The notes under the pieces were generated by a model. The model saw only the letters and a program-made list of their open reading frames with translations, had not been told where the DNA came from and did no database searches. Of a stretch of DNA of 64,000 bases, positions 1 to 10,409 are shown piece by piece; positions within the stretch are counted from its first letter, which is position 1; each line of letters starts with the position of its first letter. The translations under genes and the position numbers were made by a program. Source of the stretch: Bicyclus anynana (Eukaryota > Arthropoda > Insecta > Lepidoptera > Nymphalidae); NCBI RefSeq assembly GCF_947172395.1, contig NC_069097.1:11702142-11766141 (forward strand), in the 5' to 3' direction.

Positions 1-590
1 TTAAATTTGATATAAGTCAACTACAACTTGGTACTTGTGTTGCGTTATGACTGTAGACAAATACTGGCGCTAGAAGTGCACAACGCTGTCTGTCTGTTTG
101 ACAAAGAGTTACCGTCATCGTTTATGACAATTCGATGTTATAACGCGGCGTCAGTCTAGCGTTCTGACGCGCGTTTAATACGCGTTATGTTGGGTGCAGC
201 CTTAATAACATGCGGCGCAATTATACGAGTCCTAATTGGAGATCGTCTTTCTTTCGTATTTTCGTGTCATTCACAGGAGTCCCGAGGCCGTGGAGGCGTT
301 AAAATAACTCTTAGTTTTATTGCTTCTTCGGATGAGGCATGTTTTTTGCAACTTAGCAAAAAATACGTTCCGTAGGTAGCGGACCTTTTCATGCAAATAC
401 TTGCACGCAAAAAATATTATGAATAGAAAATGTTTTTAACTTTATCTCTCGGAATGAGGACTCAATTACTGTTTGGATGTGGATGGAAAAACGATTTAAC
501 GCTAATCAGGGATTTTAAACTTATTTCGTGGTTGTTCATTATGAATGTTATTTAAACAGGTACATACCACGATAAAACGACGAGATTTTT
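1..590. other. intergenic/intronic DNA, no gene seen
   Basis: No ORF with coding character and no clear repeat boundary. The segment near 70-125 (tgtttgacaaagagttaccg) weakly resembles sequence near 63765-63785 (tgtttgacagcgagatacc), so an old dispersed repeat may be present. Confidence 0.4.
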
Positions 591-596
591 ATTGTC

Positions 597-681
597 GATA
601 TTTCGACCCAGTTGCATGGACCGTGGTCACGAAGGGACTGACCCGTCGTCACCACGATCCATGCAACTGGGTCGAAATATC
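597..681. repeat. perfect 24-bp-arm hairpin (foldback)
   Basis: Arms 597-620 and 658-681 are exact inverted copies of gatatttcgacccagttgca plus tgga. Pairing continues inward with one mismatch (ccgtggt against accacga). A related sequence, gatatttcgacccag, recurs at 7345-7360, so the arm belongs to a dispersed repeat. Short matching blocks (taaaacgac near 573, its complement near 711) extend the symmetry outward. It is probably a small foldback element or one arm of a repeat duplicated in inverted orientation. Confidence 0.8.
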
Positions 682-834
682 ATCATGCTAATCATGGATT
701 TCATTTTTGTCGTTTTATTAATGACAACTGTGATGGTATTGGTCGAAGTTTGTAGGGGTACAGTTGAATCAACCTATATCAATGACTCGTATCTAACTGG
801 AAGTGCAAATTGAGTGGCGGTATATGCCTTTACC

Positions 835-1118
835 GTGAGCCGTGATAGCCCAGTGGATATGACTTTTGCCTCCGATTCCGGTGTGGGTATGAATCCGGTC
901 CGGGGCATGCACCTCCAACTTTTCAGTTGTGTGCATTTTAAGAAGTTAAATATCACGTCTCTCAATCGGTGAAGGAAAACATCGTAAGGAAACCGGCATA
1001 CCAGAGGATTATCTTAATTCTCTGCGTGTGTGAAGTCTGCCAATCCGCATTGGGCTAGCGTGGTGGACTATTAGCCTAACCCCTCTCCTTCTGAGAGGAG
1101 TGAGCCGAATATGGGTTG
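835..1118 (+). mobile_element. SINE-A copy 1 (tRNA-derived SINE)
   Basis: Family description: a tRNA-like head with an A-box-like tagcccagtgg and a B-box-like gggttcgaatccgg, then a conserved body (cacctccaacttttcagttg ... ctctgcgtgtgtgaagtctg ... ccgaatatgggttgatg), about 300 bp. This copy has a damaged B box and a small 3' deletion. It is bounded by an exact 11-bp target-site duplication, atgcctttacc, at 824-834 and 1119-1129, which fixes both ends and shows LINE-type retrotransposition. ORFs read through it are not genes. Confidence 0.92.
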
Positions 1119-1129
1119 ATGCCTTTACC

Positions 1130-2066
1130 TTTATTAATTTAGCTATTAATATAAAATTTCTAAATTCTGAAATCGATTTATGATTCAATGAACTACCTTG
1201 ACAGACGGACAACAACGTAAGGTTTTTCCACTTGAGGTCTTCCATTAAAAAACAAAAAAGTCATAGTTTAAGTACCATCTAGTTTTCATTTTAGTTCTTC
1301 ATGTTACATGCTTGGGTTTAGGTGTTTATTGTTTTAGTTAGTGTAAATAATTGTACATAATTAGTAACAGAGAAAAGCTTATTATCAGTAAGTTGTTGGA
1401 TGGTGTTTAGGTCACACTTAGTGCGTTCGGACATAGAATGTGTTCCTCAACCTTGGTTCAAAATCGACCGGTTCAAATGTCACCAGTAGAGATCGTCCAA
1501 ACTGGTTACATTCGCTAGATGGTTTTAAACACTAGGTTCATTTTGTACGGTCTATAAAATATAATGAACTACTGAGCAGAGGCATACTTTATGGTGTTCT
1601 TGACTTTTGGTTTTAATAACCAATATTATTTGAAAAGTTTTTATCCTACGTAGACATTGATTCTGATGGTAAGTGATGATGCAATTTAAGATGGAAGCGG
1701 GCTAAATTGTTGGGAGGTGGATGAATATCCTTTTCGGATTCTACTTCGGATATTTATCGAGACAGTCATCAATGCATAATAGAAAGTAGGTATATGTCTA
1801 TTCACTATTGGTTTAAAGATGTAAAACTTTAAATGTAAAAAAAAATGTATTTAGGAGAATTCTCGCTTTTAATTATAATTTTTTTAAGCTATTTGTAGTG
1901 TAGCACACTCACACATAGATATTAGTATTGTATTGTATGTAACGTAACGTATTGTCAGTTTGCAGGTTACGGCCAGTTTCTTCATCGTGCGTAACAGTCA
2001 AAGTAACGTCATAAAGCAAAAGTGACGGTCTTAATCACGGAAAAATAGTCTTCTTTACTACTTACT
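1130..2066. other. AT-rich noncoding DNA with one SINE-B scrap
   Basis: No coding ORF. Apart from the SINE-B fragment at 1656-1728 I see nothing definable. Confidence 0.5.
1656..1728 (-). repeat. SINE-B 3' fragment
   Basis: Matches the reverse strand of the SINE-B body (gatggtaagtgatgatgcaa ... gaagcgggctaa). Both ends are truncated and it is diverged (gggaggtggatgaatatcc). Confidence 0.75.
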
Positions 2067-2077
2067 ACTTTTACTGT

Positions 2078-2387
2078 GATAGACCGTGATAGCCCAGTGG
2101 ATATGACCTCTGCCTCCGATTCCGGAGGGTGTGGGTTCGAATCCGGTCCGGGACATGCACCTCCAACTTTTCAGTTGTGTGCATTTTAAGAAATTAAATA
2201 TCACGTGTCTCAAACGGTGAAGGAAAACATCGTGAGGGAACTTTCATACCAGAGAATTATCTTAATTCTCTGCGTGTGTGAAGTCTGCCAATCCGCACTG
2301 GGACAGCGTGGTAGACTATTGGCCTAACCCCTCTCATTCTGAGAGGAGACTCGAGCTCAGCAGTGAGCCGAATATGGGTTGATGACG
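2078..2387 (+). mobile_element. SINE-A copy 2
   Basis: Near full-length copy with an intact A box (tagcccagtgg) and B box (gggttcgaatccgg). The 3' end is ccgaatatgggttgatgacg. Exact 11-bp TSD acttttactgt at 2067-2077 and 2388-2398. Close to consensus, so relatively young among the copies here. Confidence 0.95.
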
Positions 2388-2622
2388 ACTTTTACTGTTA
2401 CTTTAGTTTTACATGAAGAAACTGGCTGTAAGTCAATAAAGTTACTTGGTCGCAGTCAGACGTGTGTTTAATTGACTCCAGTTCAACCACAAGTCGCATC
2501 ACCTCACCACACTAATAGAACATAACAGTCAATGTAAAACTTCTAATACATATAATGTTAAGAAGCTTTAGAAATAGAGGCGATTACGAGACGTATGGCT
2601 GCGTATTGTAAGAAAGCGTTTA

Positions 2623-2692
2623 TCTTTTTTTTATTCTTTACAAGTTAGCCCTTGACTACAACCTCACCTGATGATAAGTGATGATGTAATTT
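2623..2692 (-). repeat. SINE-B 3' fragment
   Basis: The reverse-strand SINE-B tail (ttattctttacaagttagcc) is followed by cctgatgataagtgatgatg and stops there. It is a 5'-truncated insertion. Confidence 0.8.
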
Positions 2693-2699
2693 CACAGAA

Positions 2700-3848
2700 T
2701 TCTAGCATGAAAACATATTAGTAGGGAGCAGACTAAATGTTTGGCGCATACTAATCTATGCGTATTATTTATACGCAAAAGTCTTCCGTAAATAAAAACT
2801 GGAGCAATTAATTTAATGAAGAACACGGAAAATCTATTATGTGATATATTGGAAAATTAAAAAAGGTAATCTAAATAAATGACCCAGGAAGCGACCTAAC
2901 CTTCAGTAGGTCAAGTGACATTCATTAATATTTTATTAGGCTATGTCCAAGCGGACGTGACGTCACACAAGCCATAAAGAGATCAATCAGCTGAAATAGT
3001 TTCCCAATCTACATATTAAATTAAGATTTTTAATAGATACACGTGAAGATGTTTTAAGTTAATTATAGGTCATCTTCAAATATTTCGAAATAGGTCAAAT
3101 ATAAAGCAATATATTTTAATATGTCATCTCATATCATCAATAACAGGATGTATTAGTATGGTATTTTTTTGCTGATTTATATTATAATTAATTAATTATA
3201 CAATCCATATTGTGCATAGTAATTAACTATTTAAGGCCAGTCATAAAGTAAAGCATTTCGTGACACGCGTAGAGAGGTAGAGTGGAGTAATATTATATCG
3301 ATAAAATAATAAATTAAAAAAAATGAAAAAAAATATCGATATCAACCATTTTATACCTACTATGAAACGTACAAAGGATACGATAAATAAAAGTAGGTAA
3401 TAATATATTATGAAGGAAAGACAGCAACACAATAATAGATGATATCTAACAATATGAGCATGCAAAATACATGAGGTTCTTACAAAATATGAAATTCTTT
3501 TTCATATGTAAAATTTCTTTTGAACCGTAATAAATTAAATTTTGTATCGACAGTTCGGTAGTTTAGTAGAGATGTATTTTTATTTTTAACCGACTTCATA
3601 TATGCTAGGTAATAATTATATATTTTTCTAAGACCTAATAATTGTAATTAATTGATATTTGGATGTATTCGTATTTAGGTTGAGTACATTATTTTCAGGG
3701 AAGAAAGCTTTCTCTGATTATTACTATCATCATCATCATCTTCAGTTCATTTTATTTTAGGCTTGTGGAAGGCTAGGCCAGGCCTCATTCTTTAAATTAA
3801 ATTCATAACTTAATTTAAGAAAAATTTTGGTTAATATTTGCCTATTCT
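2700..3848. other. AT-rich noncoding DNA
   Basis: No coding ORF or RNA gene recognised. A lone ttttaaccgacttca near 3585 resembles the end of the composite element described at 6521 and 29312. Confidence 0.5.
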
Positions 3849-4020
3849 TAATATTAGGTAAAGTTTGTGTGTTTGTAAGGGTAATTATCTGGATCTACTG
3901 CGCAGATTTTGAAAATACTTACCAATAGAAAACCACGTTGTTTGTGAGTGTCCTAAGCTATATTTTTTCCCCGGATTCACATAAGATCGTGAACTACGCG
4001 GGTGAAACCTGCATTTGCTA
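3849..4020 (+). repeat. dispersed repeat family D
   Basis: Family description: a 150-200 bp lepidopteran repeat that begins near 'ctatactaatattataaag', carries 'aactactgaaccgattttg' and 'ggctatattttatccccgta', and ends 'cgcgggtgaaaccgcggggcgtctgctagt' (written in full here as overlapping short parts: cgggtgaaaccgc, ggcgtctgctagt). This copy has the middle (gattttgaaaatactt), gaactacgcgggtgaaacc and a decayed end, ttgctaatc. Class uncertain; probably a 5'-truncated or non-autonomous element. Confidence 0.7.
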
Positions 4021-4604
4021 ATCTATGATAAAAAAAACCTTCAGATATTGTAACTTTTAAGTACATTGTTTTATAATATTAACATCAATAAATTATATTT
4101 ATTCGGTTTGAAGCTGGAAGTTTACAACATATCGATTAGAACAATATCGACAGCAAATTCGATAAGTTTTATCGATTACCTATTTGTTAGACGTCACTAA
4201 CAAACAATTTATTGTTAAGAACGTGTTATTGTTAGGCGTAAGAACGTTTCGACAAATGAACAGAACGCATTTGTATTTAATTAATTTCTGCTATGAACAC
4301 GCCTACTATGACACTAGGAAAACATGCAAATATTTTTTTTGGTTGCAAATAAATATTGGTAGCCTTTACATGACAATCAAGTAACATTAAGAATGTAAAG
4401 ATCGTTGGAATGTAACCAATTAGTGTGTTATTGTTTTAGCTTCACCACTGGATGCATTTATGGTTATTGATCTAACTGTCCCTTTAATATTATTCTGGCC
4501 ACTTGTTGTTTTGTGGGAAATCCATAGGCCTATAATGGAGCAACGATTCGCAGAGCAAAGCTTTAACTTTCTAGGATGTTCTATGTGTCCTAATAGAGGT
4601 AAAG
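4021..4604. other. noncoding DNA
   Basis: AT-rich, nothing definable. Short ORFs across this stretch run into the adjacent SINE and lack coding character. Confidence 0.4.
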
Positions 4605-4919
4605 AGCTGTGATAGCCCAGTGGATATGACCTCTCACTCCGACTCCGGAGGGTGAGAGTTCGAATCCGGTTCGGGGCATGCACCTCCAACTTTTCAGTTG
4701 TGTGCATTTTAAGAAATGAAATATCACGTGTCTCAAACGGTGAAGGAAGAACATTGTGAAGAAACCTGTATCCCAGAGACTTTTCTTAATTCTCTGCGTG
4801 TGTGAAGTCTGCCAATCCGCATTGGGCCAGCGTGTTGGACTATTGGCCAAACCCTTCTCATTTTGAGAGGAGACTCAGCAGTGAGCCGGACATGGGTTGA
4901 TAATGATGATGAATGATGA
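4605..4919 (+). mobile_element. SINE-A copy 3
   Basis: Full-length copy from tgatagcccagtggatatg to catgggttgataatgatgatg, with B-box-like gttcgaatccgg. It ends in a short (gat)n-like tail. No clear TSD found. It directly abuts the family D repeat at 4920. Confidence 0.9.
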
Positions 4920-5075
4920 AAGTTTGTGGTGATGTAGGGGTAAACTCTGGATCTACTGAACCGATTTTGAAAATTCTACCACTAAAAGCCACGTTATGTG
5001 TGAGTATCATAGGTTATGTTTTATCGTCGTATTCCGTGATTTTTCGCGCCGGTGCTGCCTGACACTGGCCTGGAC
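4920..5075 (+). repeat. dispersed repeat family D
   Basis: Contains ggatctactgaaccgatttt, ccacgttatgtgtgagtatc and an altered 3' end (ttcgcgccggtgctgcc). Joined directly to the (gat)n tail of SINE-A copy 3. Confidence 0.65.
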
Positions 5076-5727
5076 CATTTAATAAATAACGTATTGATAA
5101 ATTTAATTAATTTTACATAACATTCAGACCAAAAAGATTAAGATAGACAAATCGTATCATTAGGTATACATAATATAGACTCAATTTGGAGCTGGCTATC
5201 TAGATTTTTTGTCGATAAATACAGACACTCCGATTTTTTATTGTTTAATGTGTTGGCGTTTATAGTTATGATATTATTTAAATACGTTTACGAAAACCAG
5301 TTAGATACGAAACGCTTTACAACTTAAGCCTGTAATAAAATTAAGATTGAAGGCAATCTCAAAAAGATTGTAAGATTTGATGAAAGAGAACCTCTCTGGC
5401 GGAGTTTAATATGTCATTATCAAGAAGTCCAGAGTTCGATTTCCAGATCAATTAAGCAATTCATATTTTCAAGTCCGCTCTGGAGGGTTCAGGTGTGGTT
5501 GGTTACGAATTGTCCACCTAAAAACCAGAGAAAGGCGCGAAAGGCGCCTAATAGAAAGACCTAATAGAAAATCCAGCAATTAAGTTGATTATTATACTTA
5601 GTTGTATATTGTGGTACCTACATATTTAAATTATATATTCTAATACAATCTTGGACTTCATCATCATATAGCATTAAGTGATAACACTATCACAGCACAG
5701 ATTACATATATGTACAAGTGCTATTTA
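5076..5727. other. noncoding DNA
   Basis: A B-box-like ccagagttcgatttcc at about 5427-5442 hints at a decayed tRNA-derived element, but no A box or repeat body is recognisable. Nothing else seen. Confidence 0.4.
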
Positions 5728-5815
5728 ATAAAAAAACTGAAAGATCCACTGCGGTTTCACCCGCATAATTCCCATTCCTGTGGTAATACGGGGATAAAAT
5801 AAAGCTTGTTACTCG
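5728..5815 (-). repeat. dispersed repeat family D, 3' part
   Basis: Reverse-strand match: ccactgcggtttcacccgc, then taatacggggataaaata, which is the complement of the family D 3' end. Confidence 0.7.
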
Positions 5816-6520
5816 CTGATAATATAGTTTTCCATATGTGAAAGAATTTTTAAATTTTTTCCGGTATTGCCGCAGCCTATCGTATTCGTAACACAAAATA
5901 AAAAAATCTTACTTCTAAGAATTAGACAGAATTTAGATACAAAAGATTTATCAATTTGCTTACGATAACTATTCTCCGACTCGCCTTCATAAGAATGACT
6001 GCTATACTTTTTACTCCTACCTGAAACAATAAAACAGAAAGCCTTGAGTCTAAACAGGTAACTAGATGTAAGAGTGCTCACACACTACGATGTATTCACG
6101 CGCAGTTATAAAAATAATTCAGCCGATGCATTCTTTAAAGTAACAGCAATGTGACAACGTAAATTTTCGTGGCAAGTTCGTGGTTAGCGACATTTTAATT
6201 TTGGCACAACATAGTTTTATATACGAAAAGTTCGTCGGCGAGTGTAAAATAGTGGAATCGCACGGATTTAGTGTTCTTTTAAGATGTATACTAGTCTGCC
6301 ATCAAACAACTTTACTGCAAACAGTATTTGTCTGAAGGGTATGGTTACTGGCACATGAGGCGTAACAGCTATGAGTCAAGACGTTGGACATAAGAGGGCA
6401 CTGCATAGGATTGGTTCCTTGCATACCCAGTGAAGTATTGGTCCGTATGGTGGTGGTTGGTGGTAGCTATCAGAGCTATGTATATATTTGTAAAACACAA
6501 ACATTAAAAATTTTCATAAA
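5816..6520. other. noncoding DNA
   Basis: Short overlapping minus-strand ORFs are present, but with no domain, splice context or codon bias. Nothing definable. Confidence 0.4.
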
Positions 6521-6658
6521 AAAATTGAACCGACTTCAAAATCAGAAAATAAAGTAAATGGCGAAAGATAACATCGTATGTGTTACCTTTTGATCACAAA
6601 AAATAAAACATACGCGTCGTATTGAGAACCTCCTCCTTTTTTGAAGTCAGTTAAAAAT
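6521..6658 (+). mobile_element. short composite element G (one arm plus tail)
   Basis: It begins aattgaaccgacttcaaaat and ends ttttttgaagtcagttaaaa, which are inverted ends. The interior carries an arm-type sequence (aaataaagtaaa ... aacatcgtatgtgttacc) shared with the large elements at 20349 and 29312, followed by the tail gaacctcctccttttttgaag. It looks like an internally deleted member. Confidence 0.7.
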
Positions 6659-7840
6659 AAATTTTGGAATTTTAACAAAAAGTGTTTGTGAAAGTTAAAG
6701 GAAAATTATTGTAGTTTTGCGTTTAAACGCGCAATAAAACATCGTCGTGTGTTAAGGTTCTAATGAAGATGATGTGATTAACCAAAATTGTTTTCACGGC
6801 CTTAAATCCGTTAACATTTGGCCTGTCTAATTTAGGATGATTTAATGGCGGATCTTCGGTTGAAACGGCAAATTTTCACATTATATTTACATAAAATATT
6901 CTTCAAATCTTCAAAGGTATTTTACGTAACTAACAAATCCGATTTCTTACGGTAATAGTTGTATAATGGAATCATTAAGTAAGGATCTATCACAACAGAG
7001 TCAGCATAATGAGGTTTGTTTAGGTTGTTGAATCTAACTTAATTAAATCAATTGTATATACCGGTATGTACATAGGCACCTATTATTAGCTTGATTTAGC
7101 CTTCACAAAGTAGGTTGTATAGAAAAATTGAATATAGGTAAGTAAGCTCCATTTCCACTTAATAAGTACAAGTAGCCATGCTATTTTCCGCTACCAAACA
7201 GCATTGGTGTGTTTCGGTCTAAAGGGCATGGTTTTCATTGTAATTATAGGCCCACGAGCCTCAACACCTCAGGTTGATTGACGGCTTGTAAGTTTGTTTC
7301 CTGTTACTCATAATTTTTAATAAAAAATTCAAATGAAAAACTCGATATTTCGACCCAGGACTTCGTATTCTGACGCCACATAGACACTAAATTAAGAAAG
7401 CAATCCATTTACACGAGTCTATAAAAATCGATTTTCTCATCGATTCAAAACTTAATAAAGTACGCAATGTTAGCTAGTAGTAATGAACGCGTTGAAAACT
7501 GGGACTTTCCATTTAAAAAATGCATCATACATAGTTGCTGTATAGGGTTTTCGAATAATTATAAAATATTTTGAGCACGTCGTCGGCTCAATCAATCTCT
7601 GCAAAGCGTACACATACGCTGTGTATACTTTAATCACTTAGAACTCCATCGACCTGAAACGTTACTTGGTTCTGTATGATTACATGTTCTACTTTGCTGA
7701 CATACCGCATGTTTACATATTTTTTACTAGTTCCTGGCAAAATTGGAGTTATAAAACTGAAAATTAAAATGCATCTTTTTAAGGCTTTACCTACATGTTT
7801 CTTGCATGTTCTTTTTGTTCTGTGTACTTTTTTTTTCTGT
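6659..7840. other. noncoding DNA
   Basis: AT-rich. It contains an isolated ctcgatatttcgacccag (7343-7360) shared with the hairpin at 597. No gene seen. Confidence 0.45.
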
Positions 7841-8389
7841 TTGTTTAAGTGCCGTAAGCTCCTTAATGGGATTTCAGCGGCGTCAGGGGGGGTTTGAGCG
7901 AGCGCAGAAGCATCGCCTGATGGGATCGAAAGGCAAAAGCAGAATAATTGGGCGAAAAGACTCTAATGGCGTCTCCTTTGAGACTAGGACCTATGCTTAG
8001 AAAGCCGTTCGGGAAGAGTGTTTAGGCCTGAGTGTATCAGTACGGGCGCCCCTGACATCGTGAGTTAAAAAGCCCACGTCTGGGTTACGTCAGATATCAG
8101 GGACCTCGTCTTCGCCGGCGAAGACGCTATGCAGCTTGTGTTTGTGTTGCCTGGCAAGCATTGTCGTTCGTTATGTCATCGTCAGGATCGTAAGGGACGT
8201 TTTTTGGGCGTCTAGATCTACAATCAGCGTTGGAATTGGAGGTCTAGCTGCAAGCCTCAACCACTAGTTAGTTGGGGTGGGTGGCGGCTCTCTCAAAAGT
8301 TCTAGTTCTCTTGGGGAGATCTAGGTCTCACCCATCACCCGTGGCTTGGCGTATGAATCGGTTAGGAAGTCAGATATCGGGGACCTCAG
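7841..8389. other. GC-rich unclassified block with 18-bp direct repeats
   Basis: Clearly more GC-rich than its surroundings. It contains an 18-bp direct repeat, tcagatatc[a/g]gggacctc, at 8090-8107 and 8370-8387 (280 bp apart), and an exact 18-bp palindrome gtcttcgccggcgaagac at 8108-8125 starting right after the first repeat. Composition and position next to an RTE tail suggest transposon-derived sequence, perhaps a UTR or a non-autonomous insertion with the 18-mer as TSD. No protein homology visible. Confidence 0.45.
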
Positions 8390-8502
8390 TTTGTATGGTA
8401 ACAACTAGGTAGTACGTGGATAACAAAAATCGCGACACGAGAATTTTATACATCACGAGAAGACGATTAGGTACTCTTGTATACAACAAACAAAACTGAC
8501 AG

Positions 8503-8840
8503 ATTGTGTTTTCATCATTAACAGTCGATGGACGTCCACTGCTGGACATAGTGGCTCCCTGCAACCCGCTTGATGTCTTCGGTCCACCCAGTGGGGGGTC
8601 GACCAACACTGCGCTTTCCGGTGCGGGGTCGCCATTCCAGCACCTTGGGACGTCCATCGGCTCTTCGAACTATGTGGCCTGCCAATTGCCACTTCAACTT
8701 CGCGACTCGCTGAGCTATATCAGTGACTGGTTCTTCTGCGGATCTCCTCATTTCTGATTCGATCACGCAGAGAAACCCCAAGCATCGCTCGCTCCATCGC
8801 CCGCTGAGTGACTTCGAGCTTTTTATGAGGGCCACAGTTA
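8503..8840 (-). pseudogene. RTE-type LINE reverse-transcriptase C-terminal fragment
   Basis: Read on the minus strand it encodes the C-terminal tail typical of lepidopteran endonuclease-reverse transcriptases: DIAQRVAKLKWQ, AGHIVRRADG, VLEWRPRTGKRSVGRPP, then QWTSIDC. The endonuclease, the RT catalytic core and the 5' part are absent, as expected of a 5'-truncated LINE copy. The ORF spans most of the fragment by chance preservation, but part of the gene end (the WMQ...QDRDVWKSLQ segment) is deleted, so it is dead. This is the best-preserved minus-strand RTE tail in the window. Confidence 0.85.
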
Positions 8841-9530
8841 GATTGTGTTTTAACTAATAAAAATATGCGAAGCAACACAAAACTGATGCACTAACAATTA
8901 CAAGTGCTTAAAGTAGAACTAATATAGCTATAAAATAAATGACAGTTCACTGCAAAACTGAGGTTTGTGTTTGTTTTTTGCGCAATTGTACTACAATATT
9001 GTTATCTCGTGGCCCACAGTCTGAATGTCCTCTGCATTACAATAGTGTTGGAAACACATTAACAAATGAAAAACGCCGCCCAAACTCACGTGCCGTTTGT
9101 TTGGACAAATCCAATAACAGATCAGATTATTTATAGATTAAAGTATGCCCTTGAATGTTATCTTGTAATGTATAACAGTAGTTTTTGTCTTTTCCCAAAG
9201 ACGCCATACGTGCGTTGATTTTATGAGTAGGTATGTGACAAATATTTAGAACAAACAGGTGACTTTACTTTTCTATTTTCCAAGAAATTATAAAAGCGCG
9301 AACAAGTTGTTGCCTTTTTCTTCCAAGAAATTATAACGCAGTAACAAGTAGTAACTAACTTCCGTTTCTTTCTTCCAAGAAATTATAAGTGACAGTTGGG
9401 CGTGTCTCAGATTAAATTTTAAACCGCCATTCTTAATTACATCTAATATTATTATTTACAGAGTAAAATATTAACACCTTGCCATATCCGAACAGCGTGG
9501 TGGGTCTAAGCTACACACTCTCTATGAGGA
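8841..9530. other. noncoding DNA with short repeats
   Basis: No gene. The only structure is the three-fold short repeat at 9279-9388. Confidence 0.4.
9279..9388 (+). repeat. three copies of tccaagaaattataa
   Basis: The 15-mer occurs at 9279-9293, 9322-9336 and 9374-9388, preceded each time by a T-rich run. Spacings are 43 and 52 bp. It may be a short decayed minisatellite or repeated protein-binding site. Function unknown. Confidence 0.7.
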
Positions 9531-10080
9531 TTTCTTGTCATGGGAACCATTAAAGTATGCTGGTGATGAGGACCGGCCCGTCCATACGGCGAACGGAGCA
9601 GTCGCTCCAGGCGCAAAATCCTGCGGTTGAGTAGGATTATCATTTCGGCGCTCCTGCGCCTGATTTTCAATTGGTCACCCCAGAGTATGGTCGAGATCTT
9701 CGCGTTCCATTCTTACTTTACACTCATAATTTGGTATAGGTATCTACATATTATTAGGAACAAACAGGAGAGGCGCCATAATTGGATCTCGCTCCATTCT
9801 AAAATTTACTTCGGGCCGGCGCTGCTGGTGATGAATACAAGTGTCGTGTGTTAAGTGTGACGTGGTCATAAAGTGAGTTTCGAAGCTTCGCGCGCTGGTG
9901 TGTTTTGCGATAAAATTTAGCTTGAAGTGAAACCGTTTTAAATAAACAGGGCTAGGGTTCATTCACAGGAGTCCGCAAAAAGAAAATAAGTAGAACGCTA
10001 CTGCGCGCTATAGAGCTGGCGAAGTATTTGTTACGATATTTTTATATTATCGTTGAAGATATAATTTATTGTATATATTT
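9531..10080. other. moderately GC-rich unclassified sequence
   Basis: The part at about 9575-9660 (gcagtcgctccaggcgcaaa) has higher GC and resembles transposon interiors, but no ends, TSD or reading frame could be defined. ORFs here (9627-9962, both strands) show no domain. Confidence 0.35.
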
Positions 10081-10086
10081 ATGACA

Positions 10087-10409
10087 GCCTCCGTAGCGTA
10101 GTGGTATGCGCGGTGGATACACAAGACGCAGGTCCTGGGTTCGATCCCCGGCTGGGCAGATTGAGATTTTCTTAAATTGTCCAGGTCTGGCTTGTGGGAG
10201 GCTTCGGCCGTGGCTAGTTACCACTCTACCGGTAAAGACGTACCGCCAAGCGATTTAGCGTTCCGGTACTATGCCGTGTAGAAACCGAAAGGGGTGTGGA
10301 TTTTCATCCTCCTCCTTGACAAGTTAGCCCGCTTCCATCTTAGACTGCATTATCACTTTGTACCAGATTGTAGTCAAGGGCTAACTTGTAAAGAATAAAA
10401 ATAAAAAAT
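10087..10409 (+). mobile_element. SINE-B copy 1 (tRNA-derived SINE)
   Basis: Family description: tRNA-like head with an A-box-like tagcgtagtggtatgcg and a B-box gggttcgatccccgg, a body with acgtaccgccaagcgattta and tagaaaccgaaaggggtgtg, and a 3' end catcaggtgagattgtagtc ... ggctaacttgtaaagaataa. This copy is full-length. The 3' tail is A-rich (aagaataaaaataaaaaa), unlike the (gat)n-type tail of SINE-A. Confidence 0.93.

Noticed and set aside
5427..5442. B-box-like sequence ccagagttcgatttcc (similar one at 27281)
   Set aside because: No A box at the right spacing and no foldable cloverleaf seen. Too weak to call a tRNA or SINE.
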